Source: an uncultured Oscillospiraceae bacterium (lineage in GTDB: Bacteria > Bacillota > Clostridia > Oscillospirales > Oscillospiraceae). Taken from it: DNA of 20,687 nucleotides. The DNA lies in assembly GCA_934622035.1 (NCBI GenBank), contig CAKTVG010000031.1, forward strand, positions 1-20,687, read 5' to 3'. Shown in pieces: positions 1-5,578 of the stretch (position 1 is the stretch's first letter; every line of letters starts with the position of its first letter). The translations under genes and the position numbers were made by a program. The notes beneath the pieces were generated by a model, which was not told the origin of the DNA, ran no database searches, and saw nothing but the letters and a program-made list of their open reading frames with translations.

Positions 1-74
1 CCTTTTGAGTCAGAGCCTTATTGCTCGCCTTTGCAAATGCCATTTTTCAGTGTTTTGAAATTATCGCCTTACCG

Positions 75-96
75 GGCTGTGGCATTCGAGACAGCC
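75..96. other. Small inverted repeat downstream of tsf
   Basis: GGCTGT (75-80) and ACAGCC (91-96) can pair around a 10-base loop, just past the tsf stop codon on the minus strand. No run of T follows on the minus strand, so it does not look like a normal intrinsic terminator. It may be a 3' end stabiliser or chance. Nothing else is recognisable in bases 1-122. Confidence 0.25.
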
Positions 97-122
97 GTTT
101 ATTATATCTACTTGAGCAGGAA

Positions 123-1049
123 TTACTTGCCCATGTTCATCTGAGCAGCGACCTCGGCAGCGAAGTCTTCCTTCTTCTTCTCGATGCCCTCGCCCTTTTC
201 GAAGCGAACGGCGTCAACAAACTTGACGGAGCCGCCCAGAGCCTTGGCAGCGGAGTTCACATACTGCTCGACGGTCATGGAGCCGTCCTTGACGAAGGAC
301 TGCTGCATGAGGCAGTTCTCCTCGTAGAACTTGTTGATCTTGCCGGCAGCAATCTTTTCCTTGACCTGCTGGGGCTTGGAAGCCATCTTGGGGTCGTTGT
401 CCATCAGAGCCAGAGCGATCTTCTTCTCTTCCTCGACGACATCCTCGGTAACGAGGCTCTTGTCCCAGAAGCGGGGATTCAGCGCAGCGATCTGCATGGC
501 GACGTCCTTGCCGATGGTGGTGGCGTCAATGCCGCCCTCGACGGCCAGGTTGACCAGGACAGCGATCTTGCCGCCCGCGTGGACATAGGCCACGGAGGTG
601 TTCTTGTCAAAGCGGACAAAGCGGCGGATCTGCAGGTTTTCGCCGATGGACATGACCTTCTCGGGCAGAACCTCGGAGACCTTCAGCTCGGTGCCGGGAT
701 ACTTGCATTCCTTCAGTGCGTCGACATCGGCGGGGTTGCTCTCCAGAACGACCTGGCAGATTTCCTTGACGAACTCGACAAAGGGAGCGGACTTCGCGCA
801 GAAGTCGGTCTCGCAGTTGACCTCGACCATGGCGGCGACGCCGCACTTGTCGCACACGGTGGCATAAGCCATGCCTTCGGCAGCGATGCGGTCAGCCTTC
901 TTGGCAGCCTTCGCCAGGCCCTTTTCGCGCAGCCATTCGACTGCCTTGTCCATATCGCCGTCGGTCTCGCTGAGGGCCTTCTTGCAGTCCATCATGCCGA
1001 CATTGGTCATTTCACGCAGTTTCTTAACATCAGCAGCAGTAAATGCCAT
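123..1049 (-). CDS. tsf: Translation elongation factor Ts
   Basis: EF-Ts is the cytosolic guanine-nucleotide exchange factor that reloads EF-Tu with GTP during translation. The 308-residue product is of usual family length. An N-terminal UBA-like segment (about 1-45) carries the EF-Ts signature with LREMTNVGMMDCKKAL near residues 12-27, and TDFCAKSAPF near residue 80 matches the second EF-Ts signature, in the region that contacts EF-Tu. The ATG at 1049 is preceded by GGAGGAG at good spacing. It is the second gene of the rpsB-tsf operon, 62 bases after rpsB, which is the order found in most bacteria. Transcription probably comes from the rpsB promoter; an intercistronic hairpin (1073-1098) may adjust the ratio of the two products. 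No internal stop or truncation is seen. Confidence 0.98.
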   Translation of the reverse strand: MAFTAADVKKLREMTNVGMMDCKKALSETDGDMDKAVEWLREKGLAKAAKKADRIAAEGMAYATVCDKCGVAAMVEVNCETDFCAKSAPFVEFVKEICQVVLESNPADVDALKECKYPGTELKVSEVLPEKVMSIGENLQIRRFVRFDKNTSVAYVHAGGKIAVLVNLAVEGGIDATTIGKDVAMQIAALNPRFWDKSLVTEDVVEEEKKIALALMDNDPKMASKPQQVKEKIAAGKINKFYEENCLMQQSFVKDGSMTVEQYVNSAAKALGGSVKFVDAVRFEKGEGIEKKKEDFAAEVAAQMNMGK

Positions 1050-1072
1050 ATTTTTTTCTCCTCCTGTATTTG

Positions 1073-1098
1073 TAATGCCCGCGATTGGGCGGGCATTA
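1073..1098 (-). promoter_or_regulatory. Intercistronic hairpin between rpsB and tsf
   Basis: TAATGCCCGC (1073-1082) and GCGGGCATTA (1089-1098) form a perfect 10-bp stem with a 6-base loop in the 62-base rpsB-tsf gap. No T-run follows on the minus strand before the tsf ribosome binding site, so it should not be a full terminator. It could act as an RNA-processing or stability barrier or a weak attenuator that uncouples tsf from rpsB. The structure is seen directly; the role is inference. Confidence 0.6.
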
Positions 1099-1111
1099 TC
1101 GATTTCTACTC

Positions 1112-1858
1112 TTATTCCGCAGCGGGAGCCTCGGCAGCCTCAGCGGGCGCTTCGGCGGGAGCCTCGGTGTTCGCCTCGCCCTGACGGCCTTCCTGCACGG
1201 CATTGGTCATGGTGGCGACGATCAGGCGGATGGCGCGGATAGCGTCGTCGTTGCCGGGGATGACATAGTCAATCTCGTCCGGGTCGCAGTTGGTATCAAC
1301 GATTGCGACGATGGGGATGTGCAGCTTGCGGGCTTCTGCAATTGCGTTGCGTTCCTTGCGGGGGTCAACGATGAACAGAGCGCCGGGGAGCTTCTTCATC
1401 TTCTTCACGCCGCCGAGGTACTTCTCGAGCTTGGCGATTTCGCCTTCGAGCTTAATGACTTCCTTCTTGGGAAGCATGGCGAAGGTGCCGTCCTCCTGCA
1501 TCTTGCGCAGCTGAGCAAGACGGTCGATACGGGTGCGCATGGTCTTGAAGTTGGTCAGCATGCCGCCGAGCCAGCGAGCGTTGACATAGTACTGGTCGAC
1601 TCTCTCTGCCTCTTCCTTGATGGCATCCTGTGCCTGCTTCTTGGTGCCGACGAAGAGAATGTTCTCGCCGTTGGCCGCAAGATCGCGGACAAAGTTGTAA
1701 GCTTCCTCAATCTTCTTTACGGTCTTCTGCAGGTCAATGATATAAATACCATTGCGCTCCGTGTAGATGTAGGGAGCCATTTTCGGGTTCCAGCGACGGG
1801 TCTGATGTCCGAAATGGACGCCGGCTTCGAGCAGGCTTTTCATGGATACGACTGCCAT
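1112..1858 (-). CDS. rpsB: 30S ribosomal protein S2
   Basis: S2 is a structural protein of the small ribosomal subunit that binds late, at the head-body junction next to S1. The product is 248 residues from the ATG at 1858. The N-terminal block MAVVSMKSLLEAGVHFGHQT and the segments KMAPYIYTERNGIYIIDLQ, FVGTKKQAQD and WLGGMLTNFKT are diagnostic. The C-terminal tail (about the last 22 residues) is low-complexity Ala/Glu/Pro, as in several clostridial S2 proteins. An in-frame start 54 bases upstream exists, but the ATG at 1858 has AAGGAGA at normal spacing and matches the family N-terminus. It is first in the operon with tsf, driven by the promoter at 1989-2017 through a structured leader of about 120 bases. 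Confidence 0.98.
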   Translation of the reverse strand: MAVVSMKSLLEAGVHFGHQTRRWNPKMAPYIYTERNGIYIIDLQKTVKKIEEAYNFVRDLAANGENILFVGTKKQAQDAIKEEAERVDQYYVNARWLGGMLTNFKTMRTRIDRLAQLRKMQEDGTFAMLPKKEVIKLEGEIAKLEKYLGGVKKMKKLPGALFIVDPRKERNAIAEARKLHIPIVAIVDTNCDPDEIDYVIPGNDDAIRAIRLIVATMTNAVQEGRQGEANTEAPAEAPAEAAEAPAAE

Positions 1859-1982
1859 TTTTGTGTTCTCCTTTTCGTTTTTACCTCCACCGCCGTCATC
1901 TCTCCCGTCCACCGGGGCTTCCCGGCACTGGGACGGAACATCCGGCCGTGTGTGGTTTCATAATGTCGTGCTTTTCACACGC
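1859..1982 (-). promoter_or_regulatory. Structured 5' leader of rpsB (possible S2 autoregulatory element)
   Basis: About 124 bases separate the predicted transcription start (near 1982) from the rpsB start. On the minus strand the leader can form a CCGTCC/GGACGG stem (1905-1910 with 1931-1936) that encloses a CCGGG/CCCGG stem (1912-1916 with 1921-1925), preceded by a CGTGTG/CACACG-type pairing near 1943-1985. Ribosomal protein operons often carry leaders bound by their own product, and rpsB leaders are known in several phyla. The pairing is visible; binding by S2 is inference. Confidence 0.4.
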
Positions 1983-1988
1983 CGTTCT

Positions 1989-2017
1989 ATTATATCCTGC
2001 GATGCAGCGGATTTCAA
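1989..2017 (-). promoter_or_regulatory. SigA promoter of rpsB-tsf
   Basis: On the minus strand TTGAAA (2017-2012) and TATAAT (1994-1989) are separated by 17 bases. The region just upstream of the -35 box (about 2021-2057) is very AT-rich with phased A and T runs, which would serve well as an UP element for a highly expressed ribosomal operon. Confidence 0.85.
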
Positions 2018-2040
2018 GAACTTTTTTACAAAAAAATCAG

Positions 2041-2083
2041 AAAAAAATGCATTTTTTGTCCCCGGCCCGGAAGCCGGGGACAA
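2041..2083 (-). terminator. Probable terminator after the ylmC-like gene
   Basis: TTGTCCCCGGC (2056-2066) and GCCGGGGACAA (2073-2083) form a perfect 11-bp stem with a 6-base loop, just past the ylmC-like stop codon. On the minus strand a seven-T run follows, but only after AAAATGCA, so the T-run is displaced from the stem compared with a textbook terminator. The T-run lies in the palindrome A6-TGCA-T6 (2042-2057). Confidence 0.6.
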
Positions 2084-2094
2084 TCCTGCCGTTT

Positions 2095-2376
2095 TCAGAA
2101 AAAATCCTTCTTCGGACGCGGGAGCCGGACCTTATCCAGCTCCGCGTCGATGAGAATAATATCGTCGCCGATCTGCTGGATGCAGTGCCACGGAATGACA
2201 TAGTCGTCCTTCCTGCCAACCATGCCGAAAAATTTACACGGTCCCGGCACGATGATCGCCATGATCCTTCCGCTTTTCAGATCCACCTCTACATCCGAGA
2301 CAAAGCCCAACCGCGCACCGTCGCAGATATTCACGACCTCCTTGCACCGCAGGCTGGAAAACCGCTTTCCGCCCAT
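2095..2376 (-). CDS. YlmC/YmxH-family sporulation protein (PRC-barrel)
   Basis: A small PRC-barrel protein of the YlmC/YmxH family found in spore-forming Firmicutes, often beside sporulation sigma factor genes. Its biochemical role is not established. The product is 93 residues from the ATG at 2376. Visible family features are KEVVNICDGARLGFVSDVEV near the N-terminus, the glycine/proline turn IVPGPCKFFG in the middle and DYVIPWHCIQQIGDDIILID near the end. The ATG at 2376 has AGGTGG about 8 bases upstream; a GTG at 2388 (four residues longer, AGG-rich upstream) is the alternative start. It lies 35-47 bases after sigG on the same strand, so the two are probably co-transcribed and used in the forespore; a hairpin terminator follows. 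Confidence 0.85.
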   Translation of the reverse strand: MGGKRFSSLRCKEVVNICDGARLGFVSDVEVDLKSGRIMAIIVPGPCKFFGMVGRKDDYVIPWHCIQQIGDDIILIDAELDKVRLPRPKKDFF

Positions 2377-2422
2377 ACGCTCACCCACCTTTTCCTCAGA
2401 GCCTATGCGTGGGCTGCATCAT

Positions 2423-3202
2423 TTATGAAACGCAAATTGCCTTACGGATGCTGGAAATCGCGTTTTTCTCCAGCCGGGACACCTGCGCCTGTGAAATACC
2501 GACCTCCGAGGCAACCTCCATCTGCGTTTTCCCGTCAAAGAAGCGCAGAGCAAGGATGCGCTTTTCCCGCTCGCCCAGCGTGGAAATTGCCTCGCGCAGG
2601 GCGATACGCTCCATCCAGCGTTCGTCCGTATTCTTTGTGTCGCGTACCTGATCCATCACCGTCAGCGGGTCGCCGCCGTCGGAATAGACAGGCTCATACA
2701 GCGACACCGGCGCGGAAATCGCATCCATTGCGTTGACCACCGTCTCCTCCGGCACGTCCAGACGCTTGGCAATCTCCGCAAAGCTCGGCTCACGGGCGTT
2801 CTCGGCAAGCATGGCCTCCTTGCATTGCAGCACGCGGTAGGCCATGTCCCGCACGCTGCGGCTGACGCGCAGGGCGCTGTTGTCGCGCAGATAGCGCCGG
2901 ATTTCTCCGGCGATCATCGGTACGCCGTAGGTGCTGAATTTCACATTCAGATTTACGTCAAAGTTGGCGATTGCCTTCAAAAGCCCCACGCAGCCGACCT
3001 GGAACAGATCGTCCGGGCTTTCGCCCCGGCCCATAAATTTCTGAATCACGGAAAGCACCAGCCGCAGATTTCCCTCGATGAGCTTCTGGCGCGCCTGCTC
3101 ATCGCCCTCGCGGCTCAGACGCAGCAGCCGCACCATTTCGTCATTCTTCAGTGTTTTCAGATGTGCCGTATTGATTCCGCTGATCTCGACCTTACCCTGC
3201 AT
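2423..3202 (-). CDS. sigG: RNA polymerase sporulation sigma factor SigG
   Basis: SigG directs late transcription in the forespore after engulfment. The 259-residue product has the sigma-70 layout without region 1: region 2 with NLRLVLSVIQKF (about 45-56) and DDLFQVGCVGLLKAIANFD (64-82), KFSTYGVPMIAGEIRRYLRD (88-107) in regions 2.3-2.4, region 3 around 112-165, and the region 4.2 helix-turn-helix TQMEVASEVGISQAQVSRLE (226-245). The N-terminal KVEISGINTAHLK and VSLYEPVYSDGGDP blocks are typical of SigG rather than SigF or SigE. The ATG at 3202 has GGAGG 8 bases upstream; a longer in-frame TTG at 3226 overlaps that site and is unlikely. The ylmC-like gene follows. No sigE or spoIIGA lies beside it, unlike the arrangement in many clostridia and bacilli. 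Confidence 0.95.
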   Translation of the reverse strand: MQGKVEISGINTAHLKTLKNDEMVRLLRLSREGDEQARQKLIEGNLRLVLSVIQKFMGRGESPDDLFQVGCVGLLKAIANFDVNLNVKFSTYGVPMIAGEIRRYLRDNSALRVSRSVRDMAYRVLQCKEAMLAENAREPSFAEIAKRLDVPEETVVNAMDAISAPVSLYEPVYSDGGDPLTVMDQVRDTKNTDERWMERIALREAISTLGEREKRILALRFFDGKTQMEVASEVGISQAQVSRLEKNAISSIRKAICVS

Positions 3203-3234
3203 GCATGTTTTCCTCCAAATTTGCAACTGCCCTC

Positions 3235-3262
3235 AGTATTTCCCAAGAAAGGAATTTGATAC
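3235..3262 (-). promoter_or_regulatory. Possible SigF/SigG-type promoter of sigG
   Basis: On the minus strand GTATC (3262-3258) and GGGAAATACT (3244-3235), 13 bases apart, resemble the forespore promoter pattern (GYATA, then GGnnAnAnTR), with mismatches in both elements. Transcription would start near 3228, just upstream of the sigG ribosome binding site. SigF-driven sigG is the known arrangement in spore formers; this particular match is weak and only suggestive. Confidence 0.3.
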
Positions 3263-3335
3263 GCCGAATTCCACAATGCGGCCATACCGCAGCCGGTGCC
3301 GTTTTGGGAATTTTTCCAAAAAGCGTTTTGGGGGC

Positions 3336-3364
3336 TTTACAAATGCTGCAATCCATGCTAGGAT
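3336..3364 (+). promoter_or_regulatory. SigA promoter of pyrR-uraA
   Basis: TTTACA (3336-3341) and TAGGAT (3359-3364) are spaced by 17 bases. Transcription would start near 3371, about 155 bases upstream of pyrR, leaving room for the attenuator. The 3203-3525 gap otherwise holds only the sigG upstream region on the opposite strand. Confidence 0.75.
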
Positions 3365-3387
3365 GTGCAAAACGTATTCTTTAAGGG

Positions 3388-3499
3388 CGGTACAGAGAGA
3401 CCGACAAGGGTGCAAAATAAGGGAAAAGTGCGGGACAATTGCGCCCGTGCGCCTTGCTATGCCGATTCACCTTGCCGCTGTACTGCGGCAAGGTTTTTT
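3388..3499 (+). promoter_or_regulatory. PyrR-dependent transcription attenuator (pyr leader)
   Basis: The leader contains GGTACAGAGAGACC (3389-3402) followed by GACAAGGG (3403-3410), matching the PyrR binding-loop pattern (hexaloop CAGAGA, then the GAnAAGG internal-loop strand). CAAGGGTG (3405-3412) can pair with CACCTTG (3468-3474) with one bulge to form an antiterminator that would break the terminator at 3470-3493. The known mechanism is that PyrR with UMP binds the loop, blocks the antiterminator and stops transcription when pyrimidines are plentiful. The motif and pairings are seen; the regulation is inferred from the family. Confidence 0.8.
3470..3499 (+). terminator. Attenuator terminator upstream of pyrR
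   Basis: CCTTGCCGC (3470-3478) and GCGGCAAGG (3485-3493) make a perfect 9-bp stem with loop TGTACT, followed directly by six T. This is a strong intrinsic terminator placed 26 bases before pyrR, which only makes sense as a conditional one. Confidence 0.9.
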
Positions 3500-3525
3500 G
3501 CTGCTTAAAGTAAGGAGGATGCACC

Positions 3526-4059
3526 ATGACCACGATCGAGCTCACCGACGAGCTGGCCTTTCAGCGCACGCTGCGCCGCCTGGCGCACCAGATCCTGGAA
3601 AACAACCCCGAGCCGGAAAAGCTCATCCTCGCTGGCATCCTGCGCCGCGGCGTTCCGCTGGCAGAGGCGCTGGCCGAGACGCTGGAGCAGTTCAGCGGCG
3701 TGCGTCCCTGCGTGGAGACGCTGGACATCACGCTCTACCGCGACGATCTGAGCGAGCTTGCCGCGCAGCCCAGCGTCCGACCCACCGCCTTCTCCCGCTC
3801 GGTCGAGGGCATGACGGTTCTGCTGGTGGACGACGTCATCTACACCGGCCGCACGGCCCGCGCCGCCATGGACGCCGTCATTCATATGGGCCGCCCGGCA
3901 CGCATCCGTCTGGCCGCCATGGTAGACCGCGGTCACCGCGAACTGCCGATCAATCCGGAATACGTCGGAAAAAACGTCCCCACCGCAAGGGACGAGCAGA
4001 TTCAGGTGCTGACCCCGCAGTACGACGGCGCGTGGGGCATCCGCCTGCTAAAGCCGTAA
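3526..4059 (+). CDS. pyrR: PyrR: pyrimidine operon attenuation protein / uracil phosphoribosyltransferase
   Basis: PyrR is a bifunctional RNA-binding attenuator of pyrimidine genes with uracil phosphoribosyltransferase activity (uracil + PRPP to UMP). The 177-residue product is normal in length. The type I PRTase fold is shown by the PRPP loop LLVDDVIYTGRTA (99-111). Other family blocks are ILRRGVPLAEALA (38-50), LDITLYRDDL (66-75), VDRGHRELPI (133-142) and YVGKNVPT (146-153). The start has AAGGAGGATGCACC upstream. It lies directly behind its own binding site and terminator, so it should be autoregulated by UMP or UTP level. The downstream partner is uraA; the biosynthetic genes (pyrB, carAB, pyrC and others) are not in the window. 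Confidence 0.96.
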   Translation: MTTIELTDELAFQRTLRRLAHQILENNPEPEKLILAGILRRGVPLAEALAETLEQFSGVRPCVETLDITLYRDDLSELAAQPSVRPTAFSRSVEGMTVLLVDDVIYTGRTARAAMDAVIHMGRPARIRLAAMVDRGHRELPINPEYVGKNVPTARDEQIQVLTPQYDGAWGIRLLKP

Positions 4060-4076
4060 TTTGTGGGAGGGCAGCG

Positions 4077-4142
4077 CCTGCACATACGCATATGCAGCAC
4101 CGCCTTGAAAAGCTCCAATGAAATCCGATCTCATCGGAGCTT
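4077..4142 (+). promoter_or_regulatory. Two hairpins in the pyrR-uraA intergenic region
   Basis: The 124-base gap between pyrR and uraA holds AAGCTCCAATGA (4110-4121) facing TCATCGGAGCTT (4131-4142), a 12-bp stem with one mismatch and a 9-base loop. Before it, CTGCACAT and ATATGCAG (about 4078-4097) form a smaller stem with one mismatch. Neither is followed by a T-run, and no second PyrR loop is visible, so they are not an obvious second attenuator. They may affect mRNA stability or set the pyrR/uraA ratio. The role is unknown. Confidence 0.5.
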
Positions 4143-4183
4143 GCCCAGAAACACAAATATACAAATGGAGGAAAAAAAAGAAA

Positions 4184-5578
4184 ATGAACATGATCTACGG
4201 AGTGAAAGACCGGCCGAAATTCGGTCAGACGCTGATCTTTGCGATTCAGCAGCTGCTTGCCATCATGGCTGCGACGCTGGTCGTACCGGTCATCACCAAC
4301 GCCGCAACCGGCAGCACCCTCAGCCCCGCGGCGGCGCTCTTCGGCGCCGGCATCGGCACGCTGGTTTATCTGCTGTTCACCAAGTTCCGCAGCCCGGTCT
4401 TTCTCGGAAGCTCCTTTGCCTTCCTCGGCAGCATGGCGGCAGCCTTCGCAGGCGGCGTGTCCATGTCCCTCGGCTACGTCGGCCTGATCATCGGCGCCTT
4501 CTTCGCAGGTCTTGTTTATGTCATCATCGCCGCAATCGTGAAGGTCGCAGGCGTCAACTGGCTGCAAAAGCTCATGCCGGTCGTCGTCATCGGCCCGACG
4601 GTCGCCATCATCGGCTTGTCTCTGGCGGGCAACGCCGTCTCTGACCTCATGGCAGGCAGCGTGGTCGACGCCTCCGGCGCAACGCTGGCCTCTCCGCTCA
4701 TCACGGTCCTGTGCGGCATCGTTTCCCTCTTCGTGACCATGCTCTGCTCCACCTACGGCAAGAAGATGGTTCGCCTGATTCCCTTCATCATCGGCATCCT
4801 CGCGGGCTACGTCGTCGCGGCGATCTTCACCGCCATCGGCAACGCCGCCGGTATCGACGCTCTGAAGGTGCTCGACTTCTCCAAGCTGAGCGTCCTCTGG
4901 GAAAACGGAGTGACCCTGAAAACCTTTGTCAACTACGAGCTGATCACCAAGGATCTGGTCTTCCTGAAGGCCATGGACGGCCTGAAGGAGCTCAACGGCA
5001 GCTACATCGGCGCCATCGCCGTCGCCTACGTTCCGGTTGCCTTTGTCGTCTTCGCCGAGCACGTCGCCGACCACGAAAACATCTCCTCCATCATCGGTCA
5101 CGATCTGCTGGTCGATCCCGGCCTGTCCCGCACCCTGCTGGGTGACGGCGTCGGCTCCATGGCCGGTGCCTTCTTTGGCGGCTGCCCCAACACCACCTAC
5201 GGCGAGTCCGTCGCCTGCGTCGCTATCACCCGCAACGCCTCCGTCGTGACCATCCTCGCAACGGCGATCTGCGCCATCATCGTCAGCTTCTTCTCCCCGT
5301 TTGTCGCCTTCGTCAACTCCATCCCCGGCTGCGTCATGGGCGGCACCTGCGTCGCGCTCTACGGCTTCATCGCCGTCTCCGGTCTGAAGATGATCCAGCA
5401 GGTTGACCTCGGCCGCAACCACAATCTCTTCGTCGTCAGCACCATTCTGGTCACCGGCATTGGCGGTCTGTCCCTGACCTTCGGCAAGATCATCATCACT
5501 CCGGTTGCCGTCGCGCTCATCCTCGGCATCCTCGCAAACGTCATTCTCAAGAAGGAAAACCGTCAGGAGAAGAACTGA
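4184..5578 (+). CDS. uraA: Uracil permease (NCS2 / uracil-xanthine permease family)
   Basis: A polytopic inner-membrane transporter that brings uracil in with protons. The product is 464 residues with about 14 hydrophobic segments, as in the family. Diagnostic NCS2 features are QQLLAIMAATLVVPV near residue 20, FLGSSFAFLGS near 75, the transport helix containing FVVFAEHVADHENIS with its acidic residues, and GGCPNTTYGESVACVAITR, which matches the uracil-type signature. The ATG at 4184 lies 12 bases after GGAGG; an upstream in-frame ATG at 4118 lies inside the intergenic hairpin and has no such site. Placement after pyrR and its attenuator supports uracil over xanthine as substrate. Its stop codon overlaps the 3' end of the opposite-strand clpC-like gene by 16 bases. 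Confidence 0.93.
   Translation: MNMIYGVKDRPKFGQTLIFAIQQLLAIMAATLVVPVITNAATGSTLSPAAALFGAGIGTLVYLLFTKFRSPVFLGSSFAFLGSMAAAFAGGVSMSLGYVGLIIGAFFAGLVYVIIAAIVKVAGVNWLQKLMPVVVIGPTVAIIGLSLAGNAVSDLMAGSVVDASGATLASPLITVLCGIVSLFVTMLCSTYGKKMVRLIPFIIGILAGYVVAAIFTAIGNAAGIDALKVLDFSKLSVLWENGVTLKTFVNYELITKDLVFLKAMDGLKELNGSYIGAIAVAYVPVAFVVFAEHVADHENISSIIGHDLLVDPGLSRTLLGDGVGSMAGAFFGGCPNTTYGESVACVAITRNASVVTILATAICAIIVSFFSPFVAFVNSIPGCVMGGTCVALYGFIAVSGLKMIQQVDLGRNHNLFVVSTILVTGIGGLSLTFGKIIITPVAVALILGILANVILKKENRQEKN

Noticed and set aside
101..106. TATAAT on the minus strand downstream of tsf as a promoter for the next gene
   Set aside because: No acceptable -35 sequence lies 16-18 bases upstream.
21..1184. Plus-strand open frame of 387 codons across tsf
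   Set aside because: Antisense to EF-Ts; leucine/aspartate-rich shadow.
3950..5422. Minus-strand open frame of 490 codons across uraA
   Set aside because: Antisense to a recognisable uracil permease; very Asp/Gly-rich composition is an effect of the opposite codon pattern.
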